From Ruminococcus sp. UBA3767 (GTDB taxonomy: Bacteria; Bacillota; Clostridia; Oscillospirales; Ruminococcaceae): a stretch of 26,726 nt of DNA. Within the stretch, counting starts at the first letter, position 1. Every line of letters begins with the position of its first letter. Positions 8,061 to 16,350 of this stretch are shown in pieces. Position numbers and translations under genes: made by a program. Location of the stretch: assembly GCA_002371625.1 (NCBI GenBank), contig DFFV01000026.1, positions 1 to 26,726 on the forward strand. Reading direction: 5' to 3'. The notes below the pieces were generated by a model, which saw nothing but the letters and a program-made list of their open reading frames with translations, made no database searches and had not been told where the DNA came from.

Positions 8061-9308
8061 ATGAAAATTCTTGATACCATCGGATTTGTCGAGGAATTTG
8101 ACGAGCAGGTAGGAAAGGCTATGGACGCCGAGCTTGCAAGACAAAGGAGAAACCTTGAGCTTATCGCAAGCGAAAACATCGTTTCACCTGCCGTTATGGC
8201 TGCAATGGGCAGCGTGCTGACAAATAAGTATGCTGAGGGCTATCCTGCAAAGAGATACTACGGCGGCTGCGAGTGCGTTGACGTTGTGGAGAATATCGCT
8301 ATTGAAAGAGCCTGCAAGCTGTTTGACTGCAAGTTCGCAAACGTTCAGCCTCATTCAGGCGCACAGGCTAATATGGCTGTATACTTTGCTCTGTGTGATG
8401 TCGGTGACACCATCATGGGTATGAGCCTTGACGCAGGCGGACACCTTACACACGGCTCACCCGTAAACATGAGCGGAAAGAACTATAAGTTCGTTCCTTA
8501 CGGTCTTGCCGATGACGGATATATCGATTATGACAATCTCGAAAAGCTCGCTAAGGAGAATAAGCCAAAGCTCATCGTAGCAGGCGCATCTGCTTATCCA
8601 AGAGTAATTGATTTTGAAAGGATCGCTAACGTAGCTAAGGAAGTCGGAGCTTATTTCATGGTAGATATGGCTCATATCGCAGGCCTTGTCGCTTCGGGTA
8701 TGCACCCATCTCCGCTGCCTTATGCAGACGTTGTTACAACTACCACTCATAAGACTCTCAGAGGACCAAGAGGCGGTATGATACTCACAAACAGTGAGGA
8801 GCTTGCTAAGAAGTTCAATAAGGCTATCTTCCCGGGAACACAGGGCGGTCCGCTCATGCACGTTATCGCAGGCAAGGCTGTCTGCCTCGGTGAAGCTCTC
8901 AAGCCTGAGTTCAAGGCTTACGGCAAGCAGATAGTTGCTAATGCCGATGCACTTGCAAAGGGACTTCTCAAGAGAGGCTTTGACCTTGTTTCGGGCGGCA
9001 CGGATAACCATCTTATGCTCGTTGACCTCAGACCTTTCAGCGTAACAGGCAAGGAGCTTGAAAAGAAGCTCGATGAGGTATATATCACCGTTAACAAGAA
9101 TGCTATCCCTAACGATCCGCAGAGCCCGTTCATCACAAGCGGCGTTCGTATAGGTACCCCTGCTGTTACAACAAGAGGACTTGTTGAGGAGGATATGGAG
9201 AAGATAGCTGAGTTTATCTATCTAACCGCTTCCGATTTTGACGCAAGTGCCGATAAGATCCGTGCAGGCGTTGGAGAGATATGCAAAAAATATCCTCTGT
9301 ATGAGTAA
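8061..9308 (+). CDS. glyA: Serine hydroxymethyltransferase
   Basis: GlyA converts serine and tetrahydrofolate to glycine and 5,10-methylene-tetrahydrofolate, the main one-carbon source for purine, thymidylate and methionine synthesis. The 415 residues match the bacterial length. Visible features are the N-terminal LELIASENI segment, the [13 protein letters not shown] loop (about 57-69), [10 protein letters not shown] with the PLP-ring aspartate, and the Schiff-base lysine K231 in [14 protein letters not shown]. It is a single-gene transcript with its own promoter and terminator. Its divergence from metA fits shared one-carbon and methionine metabolism, but co-regulation is only inferred. Confidence 0.98.
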   Translation: MKILDTIGFVEEFDEQVGKAMDAELARQRRNLELIASENIVSPAVMAAMGSVLTNKYAEGYPAKRYYGGCECVDVVENIAIERACKLFDCKFANVQPHSGAQANMAVYFALCDVGDTIMGMSLDAGGHLTHGSPVNMSGKNYKFVPYGLADDGYIDYDNLEKLAKENKPKLIVAGASAYPRVIDFERIANVAKEVGAYFMVDMAHIAGLVASGMHPSPLPYADVVTTTTHKTLRGPRGGMILTNSEELAKKFNKAIFPGTQGGPLMHVIAGKAVCLGEALKPEFKAYGKQIVANADALAKGLLKRGFDLVSGGTDNHLMLVDLRPFSVTGKELEKKLDEVYITVNKNAIPNDPQSPFITSGVRIGTPAVTTRGLVEEDMEKIAEFIYLTASDFDASADKIRAGVGEICKKYPLYE

Positions 9309-9329
9309 ATTAAACTAATGATAATTATC

Positions 9330-9364
9330 AAAGCGCAGGAGTACGAACTTCTGCGCTTTATTTT
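9330..9364 (+). terminator. Rho-independent terminator after glyA
   Basis: A 13-bp stem with one G-U pair (9330-9342 with 9347-9359) and a tetraloop ACGA, followed by ATTTTG. Confidence 0.9.
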
Positions 9365-9404
9365 GCGATAAAGCAGGATAAAAGGATTTGTGCGTATGCT
9401 TCTC

Positions 9405-9433
9405 TTGACAAAAACAAAAAAATATGCTATTAT
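9405..9433 (+). promoter_or_regulatory. Promoter for the AraC-family regulator
   Basis: Perfect TTGACA (9405-9410), a 17-nt spacer, TATTAT (9428-9433) with TG at 9425-9426. An in-frame ATG at 9424 falls in the spacer just before the -10 box, so it is not the start codon. Confidence 0.82.
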
Positions 9434-9480
9434 CAATTTTGCATCTATGCAAAAATATTAAACTGATAAGGAAGAAGAAA

Positions 9481-10311
9481 ATGACTGCTTATTGTTACCC
9501 TGTCTATAACGATCTCAAGGCTCTGCCTCTTTGTGTGTGCGGAGTCGGGATAAGAGAGATAGAAGCTCCGCTGAAAAGAGCGGGCGGCTATCCTTTTCAT
9601 CAGCTTATCCTCTGCCTTGAAGGCGAGGGTAAAATGATCGCAGCAGGGAATAAATATGATATGCGCAAGGGCAGCGTTGCGTATATACCCGTTGATACAG
9701 CACACGAATTCACAGCGGATAAAACAATGCTCAGGCTGTTCACACTCGATCTTTCGGGCGAGGGGCTGACGGGTATACTTGAGTCGGTAAGGCTTGTCAA
9801 GGTGAGATGTGAAAGGCTGGATAAGTCCGAACCATTTGCAATGCTGCTTTCCTCGATAATGGAGACAGTCCGCAGCGGCGGCAGCAGCGCAGCTTATGAA
9901 AGCTCGGCAAAGGCTTATGAACTGCTTATAATGCTGCACAAGGCATTGAATCTTACCTCGGATAACCCCGACGGACAGAAGTATTCGCAGCTTGCCCCTG
10001 TTATCAAGTATATTGACGAAAACTACCGCAGCGAGATGTCGCTTGATGACCTTGCAGCGATGATCTCCAAATCGCCGCAGTATCTTTGCAGGCTTTTCAA
10101 GGAGTGCTATAAAATGCGCCCGTTTGAATACCTTGCGAGAAAGCGTATACAAATGGCAAAGCTCATGCTCGTTGAAGACGGTTATAATGTGAATGAGGTG
10201 TCACAGTTCGTGGGATATAACGATTGCAGCTATTTTTGCAGTGTTTTCAAAAAGCACGAGGGCATCTCACCTGCGGAGTTCCGTTCGCTCAACTGTGCCG
10301 ATGAAAAATAG
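9481..10311 (+). CDS. AraC-family transcriptional regulator with cupin-like sensor domain
   Basis: AraC-family proteins sense a small ligand through an N-terminal domain and bind DNA through two C-terminal helix-turn-helix motifs. From ATG 9481 (AAGGAAG upstream) the protein has 276 residues. The N-terminal part (about 35-95) shows the cupin pattern FHQLILCLEGEG then KGSVAYIPVDTAHEF, as in sugar-responsive members. The first HTH is at about 177-198 (MSLDDLAAMISKSPQYLCRL) and the second at about 225-250, ending in VGYNDCSYFCSVFKKHEGISP. It is a lone transcription unit with no adjacent transporter or catabolic gene, so its ligand and targets cannot be read from context. The reading frame is also open to 9424, but transcription starts after that point. 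Confidence 0.9.
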   Translation: MTAYCYPVYNDLKALPLCVCGVGIREIEAPLKRAGGYPFHQLILCLEGEGKMIAAGNKYDMRKGSVAYIPVDTAHEFTADKTMLRLFTLDLSGEGLTGILESVRLVKVRCERLDKSEPFAMLLSSIMETVRSGGSSAAYESSAKAYELLIMLHKALNLTSDNPDGQKYSQLAPVIKYIDENYRSEMSLDDLAAMISKSPQYLCRLFKECYKMRPFEYLARKRIQMAKLMLVEDGYNVNEVSQFVGYNDCSYFCSVFKKHEGISPAEFRSLNCADEK

Positions 10312-10312
10312 C

Positions 10313-10341
10313 TTGACTTTTCAGGAACAATGTAGTATAAT
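10313..10341 (+). promoter_or_regulatory. Promoter for tRNA-Leu
   Basis: TTGACT (10313-10318), a 17-nt spacer and perfect TATAAT (10336-10341), placed immediately after the AraC-gene stop codon. Start is expected near 10348, giving a short 5' leader before the tRNA. Confidence 0.85.
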
Positions 10342-10356
10342 ATTGAAGCTGTATTT

Positions 10357-10440
10357 GCCGCTGTGGTGGAACTGGCAGACACAAGGGACTTAAAATCCCT
10401 CGGTAGCGATACCGTACCGGTTCAAGTCCGGTCAGCGGCA
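10357..10440 (+). tRNA. tRNA-Leu (anticodon UAA)
   Basis: The 84-nt cloverleaf has an acceptor stem (10357-10363 with 10433-10439) and discriminator A at 10440. The anticodon stem GGGA/TCCC encloses a loop CTTAAAA with anticodon TAA. The long variable arm is typical of class II leucine tRNAs, and the T arm contains GGTTCAAGTCC. CCA is not encoded; TTTT follows, so the tail must be added enzymatically. It has its own promoter and terminator. Confidence 0.96.
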
Positions 10441-10455
10441 TTTTAAGCATATTAT

Positions 10456-10485
10456 AAGAGCGTACTTCGGGTGCGCTCTTTTTTT
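10456..10485 (+). terminator. Rho-independent terminator after tRNA-Leu
   Basis: A 10-bp stem (10456-10465 with 10471-10480, one G-U pair) closed by TTCGG, followed by a run of seven T residues. Confidence 0.9.
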
Positions 10486-10574
10486 GTGCAGACTTGTTTT
10501 TTTACTGCCTACCTGTATATCAGCACTAATAAAATCGCTGTTTTACGGGCATATTAAGCGGTGAAAGTTCAATA

Positions 10575-10616
10575 ATTGTCAAAATAGCTTTTCAAGCGTT
10601 AAAACTATTGTGCAAT
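10575..10616. repeat. Imperfect inverted repeat upstream of the glycan operon promoter
   Basis: Arms 10575-10592 and 10601-10616 pair over about 15 positions (ATTG, CA, AATAG and TTTT blocks matching CAAT, TG, CTATT and AAAA), with two bulges and one mismatch. It ends 24 nt before the -35 box at 10641. It could be an operator or a cruciform-prone A/T-rich stretch; no T run follows, so it is not a terminator. The rest of 10486-10640 shows nothing I can name. Confidence 0.35.
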
Positions 10617-10640
10617 AAAACGAAAAAAAGCGCAAAAAGG

Positions 10641-10669
10641 TTGACATTAAAGGGATTTTGTAGTATCAT
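10641..10669 (+). promoter_or_regulatory. Promoter for the surface-glycan operon
   Basis: Perfect TTGACA (10641-10646), a 17-nt spacer and TATCAT (10664-10669). The predicted leader of about 75 nt contains a short GCGCT/AGCGC stem near 10679-10700 and a 13-codon open frame (10705-10746). Confidence 0.72.
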
Positions 10670-10704
10670 AATAAGGGTGCGCTGAATTCATTCGGAGCGC
10701 CTGT

Positions 10705-10746
10705 ATGAGAAAAGGAACAATGATGAAAAAATATAAAGGAATGTGA
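10705..10746 (+). other. Possible 13-codon leader ORF before the glycan operon
   Basis: ATG at 10705 opens a frame encoding MRKGTMMKKYKGM and stops at 10744-10746, 4 nt before the aminotransferase start. The AAAGGA Shine-Dalgarno of the aminotransferase (10735-10740) lies inside its last codons, so ribosomes reading it would pass over that site. A weak CGGAG precedes it. So short a frame can arise by chance. Confidence 0.2.
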
Positions 10747-10750
10747 CACC

Positions 10751-11962
10751 ATGAGCATGAAAATACCGTTTTCACCGCCGGATATCACTCAGGCTGAAAT
10801 AGATGAAGTTGCTCAGGCTCTGCGTTCGGGCTGGATAACAACAGGCCCGAGGACCAAGCAGCTTGAGAAAAATATAGCACAATATCTTGGTGCACCAAAA
10901 GCCTGCTGTCTTAATTCGCAGACCGCCTGTGCCGAAATGGCACTGAGGATCCTCGGAGTAGGCGAGGGCGATGAGGTCATCACAAGTGCATATACATATA
11001 CAGCATCCGCTTCTGTTGTTTGCCATGTCGGTGCAAAGCTCGTGCTTGTAGATACGCAGAAAGACAGTCTTGAAATGGATTACGATGCACTTGAAAATGC
11101 TATCAATGAACGCACCAAGGTCATCATTCCAGTCGATCTTGCCGGTATCCCTTGCGACTACGATAGGATCTTTGAGATAGTTGAACGTAAAAAAGCGCTG
11201 TTCAAGCCATCGAATGATATTCAAAAGGCGATGGGCAGGATATCTGTCAATGCAGATACAGCTCATGCTTTCGGAGCAAAACGCAAAGGAATCATGTGCG
11301 GCTGTATGGGCGATTTCAGTGCATTCAGCTTCCACGCTGTTAAGAACCTGACAACTGCCGAGGGCGGTGCACTTACCTGGAAGCATATCGAAGGCATAGA
11401 TGATGAAGATATATATAAGCGCCTTCAGCTGCTCAGCCTTCACGGGCAAAGCAAAGATGCTCTGGCAAAAACACAGCTCGGTGCGTGGGAATACGATATT
11501 GTCGGCACATGGTATAAATGCAATATGACGGATATAGCTGCTGCGGTAGGACTTGCACAGCTTGAAAGATATCCGCAGATGCTTGAAAGAAGAAAGGCGA
11601 TCATTGAAAAATATGATAGTGCTTTCAAACCGCTCGGCGTAGAGGTGCTTGAGCATTTTAACGATGAGCATACTTCATCGGGACACCTGTATATCACAAG
11701 GCTCCCGGGACTTGATGCACAGCAGAGGAACGATGTTATCACAAAAATGGCTGAGATGGGCGTCGCAACAAATGTCCACTATAAGCCGCTGCCGATGCAT
11801 ACAGCATATAAAAAGCTCGGGTTTGATATAGCAGATTACCCGAACGCTTATGCAAGATTTGAAAACGAAGTAACGCTGCCGCTGCATACCTGCCTGACGG
11901 ACGAGCAGGTCGAGTATGTGATACAGTGCTACTCAAAGATCGTTAAGGAGTATCTTCATTGA
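10751..11962 (+). CDS. DegT/DnrJ/EryC1/StrS (ArnB/PglE-like) sugar aminotransferase
   Basis: Enzymes of this family transfer an amino group to a keto sugar nucleotide using PLP. The 403-residue protein starts like ArnB (PFSPPDITQAEIDEV, SGWITTGP). The Schiff-base lysine is K198 in FSFHAVKNLTTAEGG and the PLP-ring aspartate is D169 in NADTAHAFGA. Between about 145 and 168 there is extra sequence (including KPSNDIQKAMG) compared with ArnB as I recall it. A 4-keto-6-deoxy substrate is likely by family resemblance, but no 4,6-dehydratase is in the window, so the keto sugar must come from elsewhere. It is the first gene of the glycan operon and its stop overlaps the next TTG start. The exact product is not predictable. 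Confidence 0.88.
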   Translation: MSMKIPFSPPDITQAEIDEVAQALRSGWITTGPRTKQLEKNIAQYLGAPKACCLNSQTACAEMALRILGVGEGDEVITSAYTYTASASVVCHVGAKLVLVDTQKDSLEMDYDALENAINERTKVIIPVDLAGIPCDYDRIFEIVERKKALFKPSNDIQKAMGRISVNADTAHAFGAKRKGIMCGCMGDFSAFSFHAVKNLTTAEGGALTWKHIEGIDDEDIYKRLQLLSLHGQSKDALAKTQLGAWEYDIVGTWYKCNMTDIAAAVGLAQLERYPQMLERRKAIIEKYDSAFKPLGVEVLEHFNDEHTSSGHLYITRLPGLDAQQRNDVITKMAEMGVATNVHYKPLPMHTAYKKLGFDIADYPNAYARFENEVTLPLHTCLTDEQVEYVIQCYSKIVKEYLH

Positions 11963-12702
11963 AACTTGTTAAGTGGGAAGAACTGCCCGAGGAGATGAAA
12001 ACACCTCAGGTCAGAAAGTATTATGAGATCTTAAAGAAAAAACGTGTCAGCCTTGCCGCTAAAAGAGGGTTCGACGTTGCTGCTTCATCAGCGATGCTGA
12101 TAATGCTGTCGCCTGTGTTTGCGGCTCTTGCCGTTGCTATCAAGGCGGACTCGGAGGGACCTGTGTTTTTCAGACAGGAAAGAGTCACTCAGTACGGCAG
12201 ACGCTTTCGCATATTCAAGTTCAGAACTATGGTGAATAACGCCGATAAGCTCGGCACACAGGTCACCGTAGGAAACGATAAGAGAATAACTAAAGTCGGA
12301 AACTATATCAGAAAATTCAGGCTCGATGAGATCTGCCAGCTGATAGATGTTTTCAGGGGAACTATGACTTTTGTAGGTACACGTCCTGAAGTGCCGAGGT
12401 ATGTTGAAAGATATACTCCCGAAATGATGGCAACACTGCTTCTTCCCGCAGGAGTGACCTCGCAGGCAAGTATCTGCTATAAGGACGAAGCCGAGCTGCT
12501 TGAAAGCTCGCAGGACGCTGATAAGACGTACGTTGAAAAGATACTTCCCGAAAAAATGAAATACAATCTCAGGGCGATAAAGGATTTCAGCCTGTTCAAC
12601 GAAGCTATGGTGCTGGTCGATACAGTGCTTGCCGTAGCAGGAGTTGACGTTAGCAAAAAATATGATAGGGCTGTAAGACGAAGGAGAAAAGCTGATGTAT
12701 AA
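11959..12702 (+). CDS. Initiating polyprenyl-phosphate sugar-1-phosphate transferase (WcaJ/PglC-type)
   Basis: This family moves a sugar-1-phosphate from a nucleotide sugar to undecaprenyl phosphate at the inner membrane face and so starts a glycan. The protein has 247 residues. A membrane re-entrant or spanning helix lies at about 40-62, then the conserved cytosolic core: EGPVFFRQERVTQYGRRF, KFRTM (87-91), the catalytic-type D123-E124 in FRLDEICQLIDVF and VGTRPEVPRYV (139-149). It starts at TTG 11959, inside the stop region of the preceding gene, with AAGGAG 9 nt upstream; the start codon may lower expression. No large N-terminal multi-TM domain is present, so it is the short monotopic form. 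Confidence 0.92.
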   Translation: MKLVKWEELPEEMKTPQVRKYYEILKKKRVSLAAKRGFDVAASSAMLIMLSPVFAALAVAIKADSEGPVFFRQERVTQYGRRFRIFKFRTMVNNADKLGTQVTVGNDKRITKVGNYIRKFRLDEICQLIDVFRGTMTFVGTRPEVPRYVERYTPEMMATLLLPAGVTSQASICYKDEAELLESSQDADKTYVEKILPEKMKYNLRAIKDFSLFNEAMVLVDTVLAVAGVDVSKKYDRAVRRRRKADV

Positions 12703-13810
12703 AGTCTGTCACATGACAAGTGCACATAAAAGCAATGATGTGAGGATATTTGTGAAAGAGTGTTCATCGCTTGCAAAGGCAGGATATGATACCTACCTTG
12801 TTGCAAGGGGCGAGAGCAGGGAGGAAAACGGTGTCCATGTTATCGGCGTGGGCGAACCGGGAGGAAGGCTTTCACGAGCTACTTCTTTTGCAGCAAAGGT
12901 CTATAAGACAGCGCTTGCACTCGATGCCGATGTCTATCACTTCCACGATCCCGAGCTTATCCCTTGGGGACTTAAACTTAAAAGAAAAGGCAAAAAAGTC
13001 ATTTTTGACAGCCATGAAAGATATACCGAGCAGATACTTTGCAAGGAAGAATACCTGCCTAAGTTTGCACTGAAATTCATCGCAGGCGGATACGGCGTTT
13101 ACGAAAAGTATGCGCTCAGAAGATTCGATGCGGTCGTATTTCCCTGCAAGATCGGCGGAAAGAACCCTTTCAAAAGGCTCTGCCGAAGGACTGCTATCAT
13201 CGGTAACCCTGTTGTTCTCAGCGAGTTCTACGATCTTTACGATCCGAACCTGAAGCCCGATGAGGACGCTGTTTGCTACATAGGCGGACTTACCGAGGAC
13301 AGAGGGATTACAAACGATGTAAAGGCAAGCCATGAGGCAGGTGTAAAGCTGCTGCTCGCAGGTGATTTTTCACCCGAGAGCTACGGTGAAAAGGTAAAGA
13401 ATATGCCCGAGTATTCAAGCGTTGAACACCTCGGCTTCCTCGACAGAGAGGGAGTAAGGCTGGCAATGCAGCGCTGCAGGGCAGGACTTTATACTTTGCG
13501 TGACAGAGGACAGTATTTCAAGATAGATACCTTTGGTATCAAGGTCTATGAGTATATGTCAATGGCGCTGCCTGTTGTGCTTTCTGATTGTGAGTATAAC
13601 AGGAATATGACCGAGAAATATAAATTCGGGATCTGTGTTGATCCCGAGGATCCAAGTGCTATCGCTGCTGCGATCAGAAAAATAATAGATGATCCGGAAG
13701 CGGCGAGAGTTATGGGCGAAAACGGAAGAAAGGCAGTTGCGGAAAGATTCAACTGGGGAATTGAAGAAAAGAGACTTTTCAAGCTCTATGAAAGTGTTCT
13801 GAGAAAGTAG
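12695..13810 (+). CDS. GT4-like glycosyltransferase, first of two
   Basis: A GT-B fold glycosyltransferase of 371 residues, expected to add a sugar to the lipid-linked glycan on the cytosolic face. The N-terminal domain has the opening KVCHMTSAHKSNDVRIF and an ADVYHFHDPELIPWG stretch. The C-terminal donor-binding domain shows VCYIGGLTEDRGI, a LLLAGDFSPE strand and FGIKVYEYMSMALPVVLSD (about 280-298), the region of the retaining GT4 motif. No transmembrane segment is evident. The start overlaps the previous gene by 8 nt with AAGGAG upstream. Donor and acceptor sugars cannot be deduced. Confidence 0.88.
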   Translation: MYKVCHMTSAHKSNDVRIFVKECSSLAKAGYDTYLVARGESREENGVHVIGVGEPGGRLSRATSFAAKVYKTALALDADVYHFHDPELIPWGLKLKRKGKKVIFDSHERYTEQILCKEEYLPKFALKFIAGGYGVYEKYALRRFDAVVFPCKIGGKNPFKRLCRRTAIIGNPVVLSEFYDLYDPNLKPDEDAVCYIGGLTEDRGITNDVKASHEAGVKLLLAGDFSPESYGEKVKNMPEYSSVEHLGFLDREGVRLAMQRCRAGLYTLRDRGQYFKIDTFGIKVYEYMSMALPVVLSDCEYNRNMTEKYKFGICVDPEDPSAIAAAIRKIIDDPEAARVMGENGRKAVAERFNWGIEEKRLFKLYESVLRK

Positions 13811-13833
13811 ACACTTACAGGAGGACAACATAG

Positions 13834-14958
13834 ATGAAAGTTTTGGTTTGCGCAAGAGGTTATAACAGCTTTAAAGAGAATTCTCTCGGCTGTTTTGAAC
13901 TCGATCAGGCAAAGGCTTTAAAGGCTCTCGGCTGCGATGTGAGGATAGCTTCGCTGGATCTGCGGTCTCCGAGAAGAGCAAGACCGCTTGGTGCCAAGCT
14001 GTTTGCACAAAAGGGTGTGCATTGCGTTACTGTCAATTCGATGAGCAGTGCGCTTCCTTCAAAGGCTGCCGATACACTTGCAAAAAAAGCTGCTGCCCAG
14101 GCAGTCAAATGGATATGCAGGGACGGCTGGAAGCCTGATATTATACACGCTCATTTTACCGAGATAGCTTCCGCTTTCAGAGATGAGGCGGATAAGCTCG
14201 GCGCAAAATATGTCGTTACCGAGCATTCCTCGGCGATGAACAAAGCCTCGCCGGACGAAAAAACGCTGGCTCAGGCAAAAAGAGCATATTCAAAAGCGGA
14301 TATGGTGATAGCAGTCGGCAGTGCGCTTTCAGCTGCGATAAAGCAGAGCACGGGCGTCAATGCCGAAACTGTCGGAAATATAGTTGATACACAGGTCTTT
14401 GACCTTAATAGACAAAAGCATGACGGCGCATTCAGATTTGTTTCTTGCGGAAATCTTGTCGAGATAAAAAGATTTGATGTTCTGCTCGATGCTTTTGCAA
14501 AGCTCAGCGATACGAGCGCAGTCCTCACGATATTCGGCGACGGTCCGCTGAAAAGCGAGCTCCTGGCTCAGTGCGCAAGGCTCGGCATTGCTGAAAGGGT
14601 TACCTTTGCAGGACATAAGCCAAGGGATATTATCGCTGAGGAGTATGCAAAAAGCGATGCTTTCGTGCTTGCTTCAAGGTCTGAAACGTTCGGCGTTTCA
14701 CTGCTGGAGGCTATGTGTTCGGGACTTCCCGTTGCAGCAACAAAATGCGGCGGTCCGCAGGACTTTGTGTGGGAGCTTAACGGAAGACTTGCCGAGGTAG
14801 GAAATGCAAAGTCGCTTGCGCAGGCTATGGAGGACATACAAATGCGCATAGATGACTTTGACAGCGAAAGGATACGCAGATTTGTGATGTCCAGATATTC
14901 TCCGCAGGCAGTTGCCGAAAGGCTCGAGGAGATATACGAAAGACTTTTGAACAGTTGA
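13834..14958 (+). CDS. GT4-family glycosyltransferase, second of two
   Basis: This 374-residue GT-B retaining glycosyltransferase is distinct in sequence from its upstream neighbour. The acceptor domain includes PDIIHAHFTEIASAF and YVVTEHSSAMNK. The donor domain carries FVSCGNLVEIKRFDVLLDAF, TIFGDGPLKSEL and SRSETFGVSLLEAMCSGLP (about 280-298), the canonical E-x7-E region. AGGAGG precedes ATG 13834. A 59-nt gap to wbpA carries no clear promoter. Together with the initiating transferase and the first GT4, it would give a linear lipid-linked trisaccharide if each enzyme acts once; that is inference. Confidence 0.92.
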   Translation: MKVLVCARGYNSFKENSLGCFELDQAKALKALGCDVRIASLDLRSPRRARPLGAKLFAQKGVHCVTVNSMSSALPSKAADTLAKKAAAQAVKWICRDGWKPDIIHAHFTEIASAFRDEADKLGAKYVVTEHSSAMNKASPDEKTLAQAKRAYSKADMVIAVGSALSAAIKQSTGVNAETVGNIVDTQVFDLNRQKHDGAFRFVSCGNLVEIKRFDVLLDAFAKLSDTSAVLTIFGDGPLKSELLAQCARLGIAERVTFAGHKPRDIIAEEYAKSDAFVLASRSETFGVSLLEAMCSGLPVAATKCGGPQDFVWELNGRLAEVGNAKSLAQAMEDIQMRIDDFDSERIRRFVMSRYSPQAVAERLEEIYERLLNS

Positions 14959-15017
14959 TATTGCTTGCGTATTGCAGGCATTAGATAGAAAATCATTAGA
15001 ATGAAAGGTGAATAAAT

Positions 15018-16331
15018 ATGAAACAGGAATTGCTTAAAAAGATCGAAGAAAGAACAATCGTTGCAGGTGTCGTAGGACTTGGCTATGTTGGTCTTCCGCT
15101 TGCAGTGGAAAAGGCTAAGGCAGGCTTCAAAACTATCGGTTTTGATGTTCAGAAGGCTAAGGTGGATATGGTCAATGCAGGTAAGAACTACATTGGTGAT
15201 GTTGTTGATTCAGACCTTGCAGAGCTTGTAAAGAATAAGCAGCTCGAGGCTACAACAGATTTCAGCTTTATCAAGGACGTTGACTTTGTTGCTATCTGTG
15301 TTCCAACTCCTCTTGACGAGCACCAGGAGCCTGATATCAGCTATGTTCGTGATTCTTCGATAGCAGTTTCTAAGTATCTTAAAAAGGGCACAATGGTGGT
15401 TCTTGAATCTACTACATACCCGGGAACGACCGAAGAGCTTATAAAGCCTATCCTTGAGGAAGGTTCCGGACTCAAGTGCGGCGAGGATTTCTACCTCGGA
15501 TTCAGCCCTGAGAGAGTAGATCCGGGCAACCTTATCTACAAAACAAAGAATACTCCTAAGGTAGTCGGTGCTATCGGCGATGACGCTGCTGAGGTCATCT
15601 CTGCAATGTACCGTGCAGTTCTGGAGGGTGAAGTGTTCACAGTTAACAACCCTGCTGTTGCCGAGATGGAGAAGATCCTTGAAAATACATACCGTAACAT
15701 AAATATAGGTCTGGTAAATGAGCTTGGCAGACTTTGCAACGAGATGGGCATTTCCGTATGGGACGTTATCGATGCCGCTAAAACAAAGCCTTACGGCTTC
15801 CAGGCATTCTATCCGGGTCCGGGACTCGGCGGACATTGCATCCCGCTCGATCCATATTACCTCACATGGAAGGCTCGTGAGTACGGATTCCACACAACTC
15901 TTATCGAGAACAGCATGGTCATCAACGACGGACAGCCTGCTTACTGCGTAGAAAGAGCTATGCACATACTCAACAAGCATAAAAAGGCTATCAACGGCGC
16001 AAAGGTGCTCGTGCTCGGCGTTTCCTACAAGCAGGATATCGACGATTACAGAGAAAGCCCTGCAATCAGAGTTATCAAGGAGCTGAAGAAGGTCGGCGCT
16101 GAGGTAACATATTTCGATCCTTGGGTACCTGAGTTCAAGGCTTACGGCGAAACAGGAAAGAGCATTCCTGAGCTTACTCCCGATGTAGTAAAGGCTGCTG
16201 ATCTTGTTATGGTTACCTGTGCACATTCAAATATTGATTATGCAATGGTACAGCAGAACGCAAAGGCTGTATTCGATACCAAGAATGTTATGAAGGATAT
16301 CCAGCCGAGAGATAATATCGAAGTTCTTTGA
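15018..16331 (+). CDS. wbpA: UDP-N-acetylglucosamine 6-dehydrogenase (WbpA-like)
   Basis: Family members oxidise C6 of a UDP-sugar twice with NAD+ to a uronic acid. The 437 residues match WbpA of Pseudomonas. The NAD-binding GVVGLGYVGLPLA motif is at about 17-29 and the catalytic cysteine is C274 in GPGLGGHCIPLDPYYL, followed by a C-terminal UDP-binding domain (SYKQDIDDYRESPA). Related families use UDP-glucose or UDP-ManNAc; the assignment to UDP-GlcNAc rests on the adjacent wbpB, wbpD and wbpE homologues, which continue that route in the same gene order. AAAGGTG upstream supports the ATG. Confidence 0.9.
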   Translation: MKQELLKKIEERTIVAGVVGLGYVGLPLAVEKAKAGFKTIGFDVQKAKVDMVNAGKNYIGDVVDSDLAELVKNKQLEATTDFSFIKDVDFVAICVPTPLDEHQEPDISYVRDSSIAVSKYLKKGTMVVLESTTYPGTTEELIKPILEEGSGLKCGEDFYLGFSPERVDPGNLIYKTKNTPKVVGAIGDDAAEVISAMYRAVLEGEVFTVNNPAVAEMEKILENTYRNINIGLVNELGRLCNEMGISVWDVIDAAKTKPYGFQAFYPGPGLGGHCIPLDPYYLTWKAREYGFHTTLIENSMVINDGQPAYCVERAMHILNKHKKAINGAKVLVLGVSYKQDIDDYRESPAIRVIKELKKVGAEVTYFDPWVPEFKAYGETGKSIPELTPDVVKAADLVMVTCAHSNIDYAMVQQNAKAVFDTKNVMKDIQPRDNIEVL

Positions 16332-16350
16332 TAAAAGGAGTAACTGATAT

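Noticed and set aside
10357..10800. tRNA-Leu as attachment site of a mobile island carrying the glycan genes
   Set aside because: No integrase is present, and I found no second copy of the tRNA 3' end (GGTTCAAGTCC...) near the other end of the operon around 19155-19300. Base and codon use of the glycan genes look like their neighbours.
14959..15017. Internal promoter or terminator between the second GT4 gene and wbpA
   Set aside because: No -35/-10 pair with proper spacing and no hairpin plus T run could be found in the 59-nt gap.
15210..16226. Long antisense open frame (338 codons) opposite wbpA
   Set aside because: Composition is rich in Cys, Ser and Leu as expected of a shadow frame; the + strand encodes a complete dehydrogenase with catalytic cysteine.
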